Virus record (IMG/VR): IMGVR_UViG_3300045741_000080
Coordinates: 1-41,863 of that record
Source: a virus
Length of the DNA stretch: 41,863 bases
Reading direction: 5' to 3' (one strand)
The first letter of the stretch is position 1; each line of letters starts with the position of its first letter. Shown here in pieces: positions 22,370 to 31,245 of this stretch. The notes under the pieces are model-generated. The model searched no databases. It was not told where the DNA came from and saw nothing but the letters and a program-made list of their open reading frames with translations. Made by a program: the position numbers and the translations under genes.

Positions 22370-23000
22370 GCCTCGGCTCGGATTCAGAAGTCTCAAAAAT
22401 AATAACAGATAAGTCTTTCCAAAACGCCCCAGGGTTCCAGTAGTCGTCTTTAATCCCTCGAACATGGGTATGACCGAAAACAGCCTTCTTTGTGCCGTCC
22501 TTCTCGAACGCTTCGTAGGCCGCCGTGTTGTCCCGGTGCGTACCTGAAATCTGCTCGATCTTTCGTTCAAGGCACTTCCACCGGCGGTTTGTCTTGCGGT
22601 TCAGGTAAAGCAACTGGCCCAGGAGTAACCATTCCTGAGCCGAAACATGGAACAGTCGGTGTCCATGCTCGATGTCATAACCGTTGATGTCCAGATGCTC
22701 TACACACTCCCCAGGGGCCACGGTGCGGAGGCGTTCAAGCGAGACCTCGTGGTTGCCGAGGACGAAAATGTCATCCTGCTCATACTTAGCCAAGTACCAC
22801 CAAGCATCCTTAATGCGGTCTATATCTGCCCGGAGCGTATCAAAGGTGTCTCCGATGTGTACCCATGTTCCCGGATGCGTGTGCCGATACGATTCGTACA
22901 CATCGCAAACCCGACCCAACACAGTCATGCGGGAAAAGAAATCGTCCGGTTCACCGTCAAGGCGGTGTTCGTCTCCGATGATGTAAATAGGGTAATTCAT
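22353..23000 (-). CDS. Calcineurin-like metallophosphoesterase
   Basis: A 215-residue enzyme with the complete metal-site series: GDEH (D10, H12), HIGDTFD (D51), GNHE (N83, H84), EHGH (H112, H114) and GHTH (176-179). This group includes phosphodiesterases and UDP-diacylglucosamine hydrolase-like enzymes. The substrate is not predictable. It is cytoplasmic, with no signal peptide. It is odd to find it between two holin candidates; a role in removing host nucleotide signals or lipid A precursors is only a guess. Confidence 0.87.
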   Translation of the reverse strand: MNYPIYIIGDEHRLDGEPDDFFSRMTVLGRVCDVYESYRHTHPGTWVHIGDTFDTLRADIDRIKDAWWYLAKYEQDDIFVLGNHEVSLERLRTVAPGECVEHLDINGYDIEHGHRLFHVSAQEWLLLGQLLYLNRKTNRRWKCLERKIEQISGTHRDNTAAYEAFEKDGTKKAVFGHTHVRGIKDDYWNPGAFWKDLSVIIFETSESEPRLEILL

Positions 23001-23003
23001 TTA

Positions 23004-23189
23004 TTACAACGTAACCTGTTCCTGCGTGAACCAAGTACGGATAATGAACGTCACCAACCCCGTTCCCTTTAGAATCTGAGAGGCCCACCAGGGATCAATG
23101 AAGTCCAGCATTTTTGGATCGGTCATAAAGCCCATCACCACCGTAATCAGGGCAATCCAATTCAGCTTGCTTTTCCAAAAAGGTTTCAT
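23004..23189 (-). CDS. Small holin-like membrane protein
   Basis: A 61-residue protein of a kind common in phages near lysis genes. It has a basic start MKPFWKSKLNW, a first helix (IALITVVMGFMTD) and a second helix (ILKGTGLVTFIIRTWF). A holin or antiholin role is likely by position; the three-helix protein at 21946 is the other candidate. AAAGGAG precedes the ATG. Confidence 0.62.
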   Translation of the reverse strand: MKPFWKSKLNWIALITVVMGFMTDPKMLDFIDPWWASQILKGTGLVTFIIRTWFTQEQVTL

Positions 23190-23201
23190 TTTGTTCTCCT
23201 T

Positions 23202-23411
23202 TCATTCATTTCTTGCAATAGCAGCGTTAGCCCAAAAAACAGCTTCTTCTAATTTCGTAAAAGCCAAACTCAATTCTCGGCTATCGGGACAATTCTCGTC
23301 TAAGATAGATGCAAAAATCTTAGCACTTGACCGGACCTCGATATACTTTGCAGGTTGGTCGTCTTTCGGCGCATGATAAGTAAATCTTTTAGTCATTTCT
23401 TCTTGCGTCAT
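23202..23411 (-). CDS. Acb2/Tad1-like hairpin-domain protein (candidate anti-defence)
   Basis: A 69-residue protein. The order RFTYHAPK, then KYIEVRSSAKIFA, CPDSRELSLAFTKLEEA and WANAAIARNE is one I recognise from the small phage family now described as the Acb2/Tad1 hairpin domain (formerly a DUF). Acb2 proteins sequester cyclic nucleotides of CBASS and Tad1 those of Thoeris. Whether this member binds such molecules is not known. A strong GGAGA site precedes the ATG. It overlaps the previous gene by 23 bases and stands between host-contact and lysis genes. Family recognition is from memory and needs a profile search. Confidence 0.6.
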   Translation of the reverse strand: MTQEEMTKRFTYHAPKDDQPAKYIEVRSSAKIFASILDENCPDSRELSLAFTKLEEAVFWANAAIARNE

Positions 23412-23577
23412 TTTGTTCTCCTTTCAGTTTAAAAAAGTTTTCGTATGTCAGGTTAAAAATATGATACAGCACCTTAACCAACTCGGTATACGGTATGCCG
23501 TCCTTGCCCACCTGGATAAGCTGGTGGCCTTCATTCACGTTGTCCAGCAAGTATCGGCCTTCCCCCAGGTATTCCAT
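23389..23577 (-). CDS. Small hypothetical protein
   Basis: A 62-residue protein (MEYLGEGRYLLDNVNEGHQL...). The ATG at 23577 follows the stop of the lipoprotein gene within a base and is favoured over a longer open frame. The C-terminus is basic-acidic mixed. Family not recognised. Confidence 0.55.
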   Translation of the reverse strand: MEYLGEGRYLLDNVNEGHQLIQVGKDGIPYTELVKVLYHIFNLTYENFFKLKGEQNDARRND

Positions 23578-23578
23578 A

Positions 23579-23896
23579 CTACTTCTTCTTCGGTGTCTCC
23601 ACGCACGGCTCGCACCCGTCCTCGGCAGTCCCACGAGGGGCAGCAAGAAGGGGACCGATCAAAGGAAGCAGTTCTTTCAGCACCCCGGCAAGATCATCCA
23701 TCCCGGCCATGAGTGCCTTGTTGTCCGGGCTGTAGGTGTTGCTGTGCTTGCAGGGTCCGGTCTGACGCTCCTTGATGATGTAGTTTGTTGCAGACATCAC
23801 CTTACCATCCGGGGAAAACTCAATAGTTGCACAGCCTCCCGCCACCAGGCAAAGCAGACTCAGACAAATTATGATGCGGTCCCATCTGGCTTCCAT
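23579..23896 (-). CDS. Putative lipoprotein
   Basis: A 105-residue protein with a lipoprotein signal: ICLSLLCLVAGGC, with a lipobox at VAGGC and a modified cysteine at about residue 22. The mature part has CATIEFSPDGK, then two hydrophobic Leu-rich helices and a Cys-Pro-Cys-like end (CEPCVE). The AAGGAT site decides the ATG at 23896. It would sit in the outer membrane. It might be an outer spanin partner for the 21588 protein or an entry-exclusion protein; evidence for either is thin. Confidence 0.68.
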   Translation of the reverse strand: MEARWDRIIICLSLLCLVAGGCATIEFSPDGKVMSATNYIIKERQTGPCKHSNTYSPDNKALMAGMDDLAGVLKELLPLIGPLLAAPRGTAEDGCEPCVETPKKK

Positions 23897-23900
23897 TTGG

Positions 23901-24572
23901 TTATCCTTTCGGGTTGACACCCATAAGCCTTGTAATCGGAATACAAAATTCTCCCTTTTCATGGAGTAATTTTTCAAAATCATCAAATGATAGATAGCAC
24001 ATACCATTCATTCCCCAAGATTTTCCCCAGGAGTTAAACAGCTTCACATACCGACCCTTGACGTTTACGCCAGAAACCATAATCGCATGGCCTCCCTCGA
24101 CTGTTCCAGTAGCATGAATGAATCCTTTGCTGCTGTCCGGTTTCATCATGTCGGAAGTCCAGTTTATCCCAGCTACTCCAGGGCCATGATAACCCAATGC
24201 CAATACAGCATCATCAAGACTGAACCCCCACCGATATTCCCCATACCACTTCCGCTCCACACCCGCCTTAATCCCCCCAAGCACCGAACTCCCATCGTAA
24301 AATTCCCCAGGGAACTCGTCAAGCTGTTGCGCCCGTTTGTAGACCTGTATCGCTACAGCGTTGGTCAAGTTGGGGACCGGGCATGGCTTGGCCGCAGCTT
24401 CATGGGTAATACTAAACCCAACACAAGCCGGTAAACTACCTTGATCCAAGTTGATGTTGCAAGCCCAAGTATAAGATCGTGGCTTGGCCCCTACCGGGAG
24501 CATAGTAAGGATCGGGAACTTCCTCGATCTCCGATCGAAGTGCGGAATTCGTCCGAATTTTCTCTTAACCAT
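23901..24572 (-). CDS. Papain-like (C1) cysteine peptidase
   Basis: A 223-residue C1 peptidase. The oxyanion Gln and nucleophile are DQGSLPACVGFS (Q44, C50), catalytic His in GGHAIMVSGVN (H162) and Asn in FNSWGKSWGMNG (N180), in the correct order and spacing. There is no prodomain and no signal peptide, although the neighbours downstream of it in number and upstream in transcription do carry signals. It may mature a fibre or spike, or degrade host proteins. It starts shortly after the beta-helix spike gene. Confidence 0.88.
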   Translation of the reverse strand: MVKRKFGRIPHFDRRSRKFPILTMLPVGAKPRSYTWACNINLDQGSLPACVGFSITHEAAAKPCPVPNLTNAVAIQVYKRAQQLDEFPGEFYDGSSVLGGIKAGVERKWYGEYRWGFSLDDAVLALGYHGPGVAGINWTSDMMKPDSSKGFIHATGTVEGGHAIMVSGVNVKGRYVKLFNSWGKSWGMNGMCYLSFDDFEKLLHEKGEFCIPITRLMGVNPKG

Positions 24573-24585
24573 AAATTCTCCTTTC

Positions 24586-26334
24586 TCAGTTTATTCGTCC
24601 ACCGGAGATAGTGCCACCGGTGATCATGTTGGTATTTTGACTGTATTCATTGGCTCCAATGTCAAAGGTATCTCTGGTTACTCCATTAAACGATATTGAT
24701 CCTATAAAAGACGACAAATTAGTCCCAGCATCTCTCGCAGAATAGCTAGATGTTAAAGCGGCATCATTTACGTCATAAGTCCCAGCAGGGACTTGGACCC
24801 AAAAATCCTGAGTAGTGGCCTGCTTTTCACCGGTACTCAAAGAAACGCCCAAACTTCCCGAAGGAACATAATATAGATTATATGTATGGACAACATCACT
24901 ATCAAAATTAGCACCTGTACCAGATGGAGCATAGGCAATATTGTTTTTGAAATGAACAACATCTCCTTCCCCTGGATTTACACTACCGGCATCGCTGAAC
25001 ATAGCCGTTCCACCTGATTTGGTATATAATGAATTATTGTAATAAAGATGATTCTGTACCCCATCACCAGCATACCCTAAATTGTATATCGGATTTTTAA
25101 CATTATAAATTAAATTATTGTAGACTTTTACTGTTCCACCACCACTAACAGCAGCAAATAACCCTATACCAACTGAGGAATGTTCGGAACCAGTTGTAAT
25201 AGAGTCTCTGACAACATTTGAATATATGTTAAGTCCAGTAACCGTTCCAGAATTATGCGTAATTCCTCCATCATGATTACTGGTAGAACGATGGTCAGTT
25301 TGGTTTGCAACCCCCATGAAATTAGCTAACTCATTATGGTGTATAGAACCAGAATTTATGTTTCTCAACTGTATTCCGTCAAAGAGAGTATAATCAACTA
25401 TATTGTACCGGATGATTACATCTCCATAGGTGTCTACTACATCAATTCCACAAGCTGTCCCATAAGGTTGATCGGTTATTCCAGTATAATATCCCGCCTC
25501 TTTAACATAATTCCACTCAATAACCCCACCTAAAGATCCGTCAGAATATTTTATCCCGTGGTCTAAAACTCTCTCCACGGTATTATGATAAGCCCACCCA
25601 TAATCAGCATCCTGCCAATGGATACCTCCGTCACCATTAGGATACCAATGTAACCCCGATCCCTTATCTTCATAGGTTAGATTGTTTGTATAACCATAAA
25701 TATATAGGTCTATCAGATTAACATAAGCGGTTTGGTTTGCATATCCTCCACCAACAGGAAGATCATTTGAACAAGTCTGAAACTTCATACGTTGGAGGGT
25801 TAAATATGCGTTTGTCACTCCAGATGAATTAACAATAGAAACGCAACCTGTGAATGTAGGACGTTCTTGCTTATAGCCTATCATCATATATCTTGCGGTA
25901 TTACTATTCCCATATTTACCGGCAAATTCCAATGTAGAACTAAGAGTATAAGTGCTACCATTATCCCTCACCAGAATAGTCTTGTTGCCAGCCGTTATCG
26001 CAGATAACGCATTGGTTGGTGTCGTGTAAACAGTATAAGATCCGCTACCGCAAGTTCGTGTTTCTGGATTATAATTGGTTGAACCGTTGGAGCAACCAGA
26101 TGTATTCCCATCCACAAAATAGATATAGGATGGATTAATTGTGTAAGTTGTAGTTCCCTCATCGTTAGTTATTGAATAACTGCTGCTGTTTTCGTCCACA
26201 GGGAATGGCGTAGTTGTAAAAATCCCGGCTGGCTTTCCGTCCCTATCCACCCTGGTGGCCCAATAAAAAAAGTCGGCAGCGTAAGTTGGATAAGCAAAAA
26301 AGCAAAAAAGTATAAGAAAAAATAGTTTTTTCAT
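24586..26334 (-). CDS. Beta-helix tailspike-like protein with signal peptide
   Basis: A 582-residue protein. It starts with a Sec signal, MKKLFFLILFCFFAYPTYA, cut before ADFFYW. From about residue 150 to 470 the sequence has parallel beta-helix repeats (turns such as GGVIEWNYVKEAG, YGDVIIRYNIVDYT, TGLNIYSNVVRDS, GTVKVYNNLIYN) as in polysaccharide lyases and tailspikes. The C-terminus is DIGANEYSQNTNMITGGTIS. A catalytic site is not obvious. It would bind or cut a surface polysaccharide. A signal peptide is unexpected on a virion protein. It overlaps the previous gene by four bases. Confidence 0.8.
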   Translation of the reverse strand: MKKLFFLILFCFFAYPTYAADFFYWATRVDRDGKPAGIFTTTPFPVDENSSSYSITNDEGTTTYTINPSYIYFVDGNTSGCSNGSTNYNPETRTCGSGSYTVYTTPTNALSAITAGNKTILVRDNGSTYTLSSTLEFAGKYGNSNTARYMMIGYKQERPTFTGCVSIVNSSGVTNAYLTLQRMKFQTCSNDLPVGGGYANQTAYVNLIDLYIYGYTNNLTYEDKGSGLHWYPNGDGGIHWQDADYGWAYHNTVERVLDHGIKYSDGSLGGVIEWNYVKEAGYYTGITDQPYGTACGIDVVDTYGDVIIRYNIVDYTLFDGIQLRNINSGSIHHNELANFMGVANQTDHRSTSNHDGGITHNSGTVTGLNIYSNVVRDSITTGSEHSSVGIGLFAAVSGGGTVKVYNNLIYNVKNPIYNLGYAGDGVQNHLYYNNSLYTKSGGTAMFSDAGSVNPGEGDVVHFKNNIAYAPSGTGANFDSDVVHTYNLYYVPSGSLGVSLSTGEKQATTQDFWVQVPAGTYDVNDAALTSSYSARDAGTNLSSFIGSISFNGVTRDTFDIGANEYSQNTNMITGGTISGGRIN

Positions 26335-26933
26335 TGTAAGCTATAAATTAAAATGTATGATTTTATAGTGCTGGAAACTGCGGTCACGCCACCTGTTGCG
26401 TTCCATCTACCCATGCCGCCAGAAAGAGTCCCGCCACTCGCTCGTTCCCCTAACTTAATCCAGTTAGAACTATTGATAGTATTAGCCTTTACAACCAATG
26501 AATAAGTTCCAGAAACTGTGCATCCACTAAAGTCAAAAACAATATTGTTGCCGGCTCCTGGCGCACCGGGAGAATTACTTGACGTGCAAACCGGAGATCC
26601 GTAAACAATATCATTTGTTGATGGAGTCATGACATAAGCGGTATAGGTGTATCCAGTCAATGTCCCGAATTCGGCGTGACTTCTAAATGTTAATCTACAT
26701 AATTTGGTACTTGACGAAAAATTATAATCCTTTTGACCACCATAAGTTTGGTCTGTAGAATAACCTAAATTAGTGCTATCATCACTCGTAGTTTGAGAAT
26801 CTAAAAGAGTGCAGGTTTGTGCTACCGCCGCCACACGCCCGCTCACGATCGCCGGGCTTAACCTCGCCAACTCCTGACCCCAACAAAGTGAAGGAAGCAG
26901 GAGGATTGCGATTAAAATAATGAGTTTCTTCAT
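26331..26933 (-). CDS. Secreted beta-sandwich-like protein
   Basis: A 200-residue protein with a signal peptide, MKKLIILIAILLLPSLCWG, cut before QELARL. The mature part has a jelly-roll-like pattern of short strands (KLCRLTFRSHAEFGTLTGYT, YTAYVMTP, GTYSLVVKANT, SWIKLGE-type) like carbohydrate-binding modules. It is coupled to the spike gene and the coiled-coil gene by ATGA overlaps. It may be a spike or fibre accessory that binds glycan. Confidence 0.65.
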   Translation of the reverse strand: MKKLIILIAILLLPSLCWGQELARLSPAIVSGRVAAVAQTCTLLDSQTTSDDSTNLGYSTDQTYGGQKDYNFSSSTKLCRLTFRSHAEFGTLTGYTYTAYVMTPSTNDIVYGSPVCTSSNSPGAPGAGNNIVFDFSGCTVSGTYSLVVKANTINSSNWIKLGERASGGTLSGGMGRWNATGGVTAVSSTIKSYILIYSLQ

Positions 26934-27178
26934 TTGGCTTTTTCCTTCTTCGCCTCCGCAGGTTTAGGTGCTTCGGCCTTGGGATTGGCTATTTCCTTCA
27001 GGGCGTTTTGAAGGTTCTGCTCCTCGACCTGAAGCTCCAAATAGCGTTTCTCGATCTGCACTTGTTTCAACCGTGCCTCGATCTGCTCCTTTGTTGGAGC
27101 CGGTTGTTGTTGAGCAAAGGCCGTAAGCCCAAGAGTCGGTAACAACATGATAACCAGGATAATGATAATGCGTTTCAT
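26930..27178 (-). CDS. Secreted coiled-coil protein
   Basis: An 82-residue protein with a signal peptide, MKRIIIILVIMLLPTLGLT then AFA cut before QQQPA. The mature 60 residues form a coiled coil (IEARLKQVQIEKRYLELQVE) and end in a Lys/Ala/Pro tail. AAGGAG precedes the ATG. It could be a trimerising or linker piece, or a periplasmic chaperone for the fibre. Confidence 0.68.
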   Translation of the reverse strand: MKRIIIILVIMLLPTLGLTAFAQQQPAPTKEQIEARLKQVQIEKRYLELQVEEQNLQNALKEIANPKAEAPKPAEAKKEKAK

Positions 27179-27187
27179 AAAGTCTCC

Positions 27188-30100
27188 TTAACTGTTTGAT
27201 CCAGTCCAAGTTCCCTTATTTTGATACAAAATCCAGTGCGTAGAATCTACTCCGACAAAACACGCTTTATCGCCAGCCGCACCACCAGAGGTAACTTTAC
27301 CGGTTGTTCCAGCAGCCCCATAGGCCGTACCATCAATATCGATATACTGTCCATTAGCTGAAACTGTTACCGTGATGACTCCTGTTTTCCCGGTATAGTT
27401 TCCATAACATCGTTGTTTTCCAGCGGCTGCCGTTGGTAAGGTATAACCAACCGCCGTACCAGCCGTGGCGTAATTGTTGTAAGTGTAAATACTAAGTTTC
27501 TCGGGAGACTCAACGGCATTGGTGGTTGAAGTCGTCAAGACCACGTTGGTCAGACCGTCTATTACTCCGGTAGCAGTTAACGAGGTTACGGTAGGAGCCG
27601 ATGACCAAGCCGGAGCCGTACTCGTTCCTGCCGAAACCAAGACTTGACCGGTAGCCACTGCTGCAAGGCGACTGGTTGAAACACCACTCGCACCGCCTAC
27701 AATCAAATCTCCAGCCGTGGTCATGGGGTTGGTCATAAAGCTGCCAGAGGCGTTTTCGTCACTCAGCACCCCGGCCAGTTCAGCCGAGGTTGTAGCGGCA
27801 AATTGGCTTAATTTCCCACCGGTAATAGCCATCGTCCCGGTGGTCAGAGTAGCCGTTCCTGCCGTGGGAGATTGAATAACTCCGGTTCCATTGGTCAAAG
27901 TTACTTGGTTGGTTGCCGTGGTAACGGTTGCCGTCGAGAAAGTCGGATTAGCCGAAGAACCAGCGCTGACCAGGACAGCCCCGGAAGTGGCACTTGGAGC
28001 TATTCCTGCAACGTGCGTGCTATCGGCAAACACACCAAGCTGATATTGAGCCGGAGAACCGCTATTACTTAGATTACCTCCTCCAGTTGCAGCCGCCCAA
28101 ACAGGAAGATGCGTTCCAGAGTCTATTGTCAGAACGTAATTGTCAGAGCCTTTGGCCAACCTCCCTGCGGCCCCACTTGCGCCACCAAGAATCAAATCCC
28201 CGGCGGTAGTCATGGGGTTGAGGACCAAGCCGCTTGATGCGTTTGCAGCTACTCCATTGACTGTTGGAGTGTTTGTTATCTCAAGGTCGGTAAACCATCC
28301 CTTTGTCAGTCTGGTCCCGGTAGCCCCGAGAGTAGATGTCCATTCAGGAGCAGTGGCCCCGGAGTTCATCTGAAGAGTTTGGTAAGCCGTCCCTTTGGCT
28401 AAACGGGAAAGGGTTGTTGCGGAAGCACCATAAAACAGATCACCAGCCGCTTGAGAAGCCAATCCAAGTCCTGTCGCCGTAATCGTTCCAGTTCCAGTAA
28501 CTCCTAAAGATCCACTATTCCCAATCACCAAGGCATTGGTATTCGTCCCTGCCGTTACCGCTGAGAAGGCAGGTGCGCCCGTAGAGAAGGGGCCGACAGT
28601 TGACCCGGCCACCCGAGCATAAAGACCGGAAGCCAGAATCCAGATGTCGCCATTAACCGGGCTGGAAGGATCAGCAGAGCTTTGAGTCAGGTTCAACCCT
28701 GCTGCCGTTCCGTTGGTTGCTGTAATGAGCTTACCGGTCAACGTTCCACCGGCAAAGGCCAGATAAGTAGTGTCTAAATTTATGAAGGCCATAGGATGAT
28801 AGTAAGGGTTAGTAGGAGTACCATCTCCACCAGTTGCCGTAGCGTCCCAAACCAGGGCGTTACGAGTCCCTGCACCCGTTGGACGGGCATTAGGGAACTG
28901 CCCTTCATAACTAGTATTGGCAGTCAAAGAAGCAGGACCACGAAAACCAGCGGTGTCGGTATCGGTAGAGTTAGCTTCGTAAGCCCGAAGAGCACCAGCG
29001 GTCCCCGAAACCTTTGAAGCAGTAAAACTCTTTCCAACAACATCACCATCAGCGTCAACCGTGAATCCACCAGCCCCAGCCGAGATTGCCGGTACAGTCA
29101 AGAGGCTCCCGGTCAAGGTGCTGGCAGTCGCCTGGATCGTATTGGCCGTCCCGTTGGAAGTGGTGATATAATCAGCAGAGGCTGCAAGAGACCCGCCTAT
29201 AGTTGCTGTTGAGGTTCCAAACGGGCCGACAGTCGAACCGTTGATCCGAGCATAAAGCCCACCGGTAGTAGTCCATACATCACCATTGGTAGGAGATGAA
29301 GGTGCAGTCCCATGAGGTAGTCGAATACCAGCTTGCCCGGAAGCCGTTGCCGACGTAATCAGGGTTGAGCCAGCGGTCATCGTTCCACCAGCCAAGGGGA
29401 GTTTAGCCGCATCATTCCCATTCAATTTATTAATAGCTTGAAGAATGGTATCAGTATCGGCCACCGTACCCGCACCGCTGGAATATCCGGTCAAGACAGC
29501 GGCAGTCCCGGCAGCGTTCCCATAAGTAATAAAACCTCCAGTCCCATTCGTGGCATTGCCCATTGCGGTAATTACACCGGTTCCCTCGCCTGTAACCATA
29601 CTGCCAAAGTTGGTGAGGGAAGGTGTGGTCAAGAAAGTTTGAACACCAGTTGCCGTAGAGTTAAGCAAAGTCCCAGAAGTGGGTAGGGTAACTCCGGTTG
29701 TCCCGGTGAGGGTCAAAGTCAACCCATAATCACCAGAGAAAGTGATAATATTATTTGCCGTATTCGCTACCCCGGTACCACCTTTGGTAGAAGGCAATGC
29801 TGTAGTCAAAGCAGATGCAAGATTCGCACCGGAAGGGGTTGCAATCCAGGTAGATACTCCAGTGCCGGGTACAGTGACCGAAAGGGTTCCATCACTTGAT
29901 CCGGTAGTTACAAATCCGTTACTCGTAAGAGACCCAAGTTTTTTGTTGGTCAATGATTCAGACCCTGCAAGGGTAGCCATTGTTCCAGAAGTCGGGATAG
30001 TGATACTTGCCGCACCAGCAGAAGCAATGGTTAAATTAGAATCTGGAAGAGTGACGGTACGAGCCGCTGTAGGCCCAGCAATCGAAATCGGGACATTCGC

Positions 30101-31219
30101 AGGACCGACTACCAGAGTACCGGAAGCGGCAGGAAGTGATACCGCAGTATTAGTTCCTAAAGCCCCGGTCTGAGCAGTCAAGATGATATTCCCCGAAGTA
30201 GCATTAGACCATTGCAAAGTCGTGCCAGGAACGGCTGCTGTGAAAGCTGGGCCACTTGCAATATTTCCAACCGATGTGATAGTACCTAAACCGGTAGGAG
30301 TGTCTGTGTTACAATCCACCGTTTTTCCATCTGCGTTACTAACACATATCTTCCCGTTGGTCATCGTCCCGGCATAAGCAACTGTACCAGAAGCCGCTGG
30401 GAAGGTAACAACGCTTGAATCCGTACCAGCCAAGGTCAGAGTATTGTTTACCGTGAAGGTCTTCCCATTTGCCACCGCAAGAGTACTTGAAGTAGCCGGG
30501 GCAGTGATTGCCATTTTATTAATGCTGGTTGCCGTTGCCACTCCAATGTCAGGAGTGGTCAAGGTCAATCCTGCTATGGTCTGCGCTCCAGATCCCCTAT
30601 TTATCGCAGTCGAGGTAGTGCCGATATACATGGTTTGATTGGCATTGGCTTTACCATTAAAAGTATCCCAATCAGTCCCGGTCAAAAATCCTTTGGTCCC
30701 GGTAGCCGCTGCTTGTCCGTTGGTATAGTCTATCGTAACCACACCAGAGGAAGCGTTAAAGTCATTAGCATTAAAGGTTGCAACACCCTTGATCGTACCA
30801 TCAGCAGCAGCGTTAGGTAATTGAGAAGCAGTAAGACCGGTTAGGGAAGAACCATCACCCGCAGGAGTCAACCAAACCCCTTCAGTCCCGGCACATACCG
30901 CAGGGTCACCGCTGGCATTGGTGCAGACTGGCTTTGAAGCGGTAATGTTAAATCCCTTAATATGGCTGTCATCGGTCCACCCTACCCAATAATGGTTGGC
31001 AGGAGTACCGGACTTGATGACATCACCAGTACCGGCTGCGGCATTGGCGGCACAAGTGTCCCATAATCCGGTTGAAGTGTTATAAACAACAACCTGACCG
31101 TTAGAACATCCGGTAGGAAGGGAAGACCCGCTACCCCCACTTATCGGAGATCCTACCCATTGAGCATTGGCAGAAAAAGCCGTTGCCAGAATAAACAATA
31201 TAACAATTAGTTTTTTCAT
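27188..31219 (-). CDS. Long tail fibre-like protein with signal peptide
   Basis: A 1343-residue protein, very rich in Thr, Gly, Ala, Ser and poor in charged residues, typical of fibrous phage receptor-binding proteins. It starts MKKLIVILFILATAFSANA, a clear Sec signal cut before QWVGSP. Internal repeats include two NPMTTAGDLI(L/V)GGASG blocks, two GLYAR(I/V)(N/A)GSTVGPF blocks and several RLAKG-type turns, as in T4-like fibre shafts. No intramolecular chaperone or peptidase is visible at the C-terminus, which ends WILYQNKGTWTGSNS. It probably recognises the host. A GAGGT site precedes the ATG. Confidence 0.82.
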   Translation of the reverse strand: MKKLIVILFILATAFSANAQWVGSPISGGSGSSLPTGCSNGQVVVYNTSTGLWDTCAANAAAGTGDVIKSGTPANHYWVGWTDDSHIKGFNITASKPVCTNASGDPAVCAGTEGVWLTPAGDGSSLTGLTASQLPNAAADGTIKGVATFNANDFNASSGVVTIDYTNGQAAATGTKGFLTGTDWDTFNGKANANQTMYIGTTSTAINRGSGAQTIAGLTLTTPDIGVATATSINKMAITAPATSSTLAVANGKTFTVNNTLTLAGTDSSVVTFPAASGTVAYAGTMTNGKICVSNADGKTVDCNTDTPTGLGTITSVGNIASGPAFTAAVPGTTLQWSNATSGNIILTAQTGALGTNTAVSLPAASGTLVVGPANVPISIAGPTAARTVTLPDSNLTIASAGAASITIPTSGTMATLAGSESLTNKKLGSLTSNGFVTTGSSDGTLSVTVPGTGVSTWIATPSGANLASALTTALPSTKGGTGVANTANNIITFSGDYGLTLTLTGTTGVTLPTSGTLLNSTATGVQTFLTTPSLTNFGSMVTGEGTGVITAMGNATNGTGGFITYGNAAGTAAVLTGYSSGAGTVADTDTILQAINKLNGNDAAKLPLAGGTMTAGSTLITSATASGQAGIRLPHGTAPSSPTNGDVWTTTGGLYARINGSTVGPFGTSTATIGGSLAASADYITTSNGTANTIQATASTLTGSLLTVPAISAGAGGFTVDADGDVVGKSFTASKVSGTAGALRAYEANSTDTDTAGFRGPASLTANTSYEGQFPNARPTGAGTRNALVWDATATGGDGTPTNPYYHPMAFINLDTTYLAFAGGTLTGKLITATNGTAAGLNLTQSSADPSSPVNGDIWILASGLYARVAGSTVGPFSTGAPAFSAVTAGTNTNALVIGNSGSLGVTGTGTITATGLGLASQAAGDLFYGASATTLSRLAKGTAYQTLQMNSGATAPEWTSTLGATGTRLTKGWFTDLEITNTPTVNGVAANASSGLVLNPMTTAGDLILGGASGAAGRLAKGSDNYVLTIDSGTHLPVWAAATGGGNLSNSGSPAQYQLGVFADSTHVAGIAPSATSGAVLVSAGSSANPTFSTATVTTATNQVTLTNGTGVIQSPTAGTATLTTGTMAITGGKLSQFAATTSAELAGVLSDENASGSFMTNPMTTAGDLIVGGASGVSTSRLAAVATGQVLVSAGTSTAPAWSSAPTVTSLTATGVIDGLTNVVLTTSTTNAVESPEKLSIYTYNNYATAGTAVGYTLPTAAAGKQRCYGNYTGKTGVITVTVSANGQYIDIDGTAYGAAGTTGKVTSGGAAGDKACFVGVDSTHWILYQNKGTWTGSNS

Positions 31220-31245
31220 CTTTTTCTACCTCGCTGGTCTGTTTT

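Noticed and set aside
22256-22570. 104-codon ORF overlapping the phosphoesterase
   Set aside because: The first two thirds are a basic shadow of the phosphoesterase gene; only the last 37 codons could be real and are listed as tentative.
29742-30173. Plus-strand ORF inside the fibre gene
   Set aside because: Repetitive, biased antisense shadow of the Thr/Gly/Ala-rich fibre; no ribosome site. The same applies to all other plus-strand frames examined.
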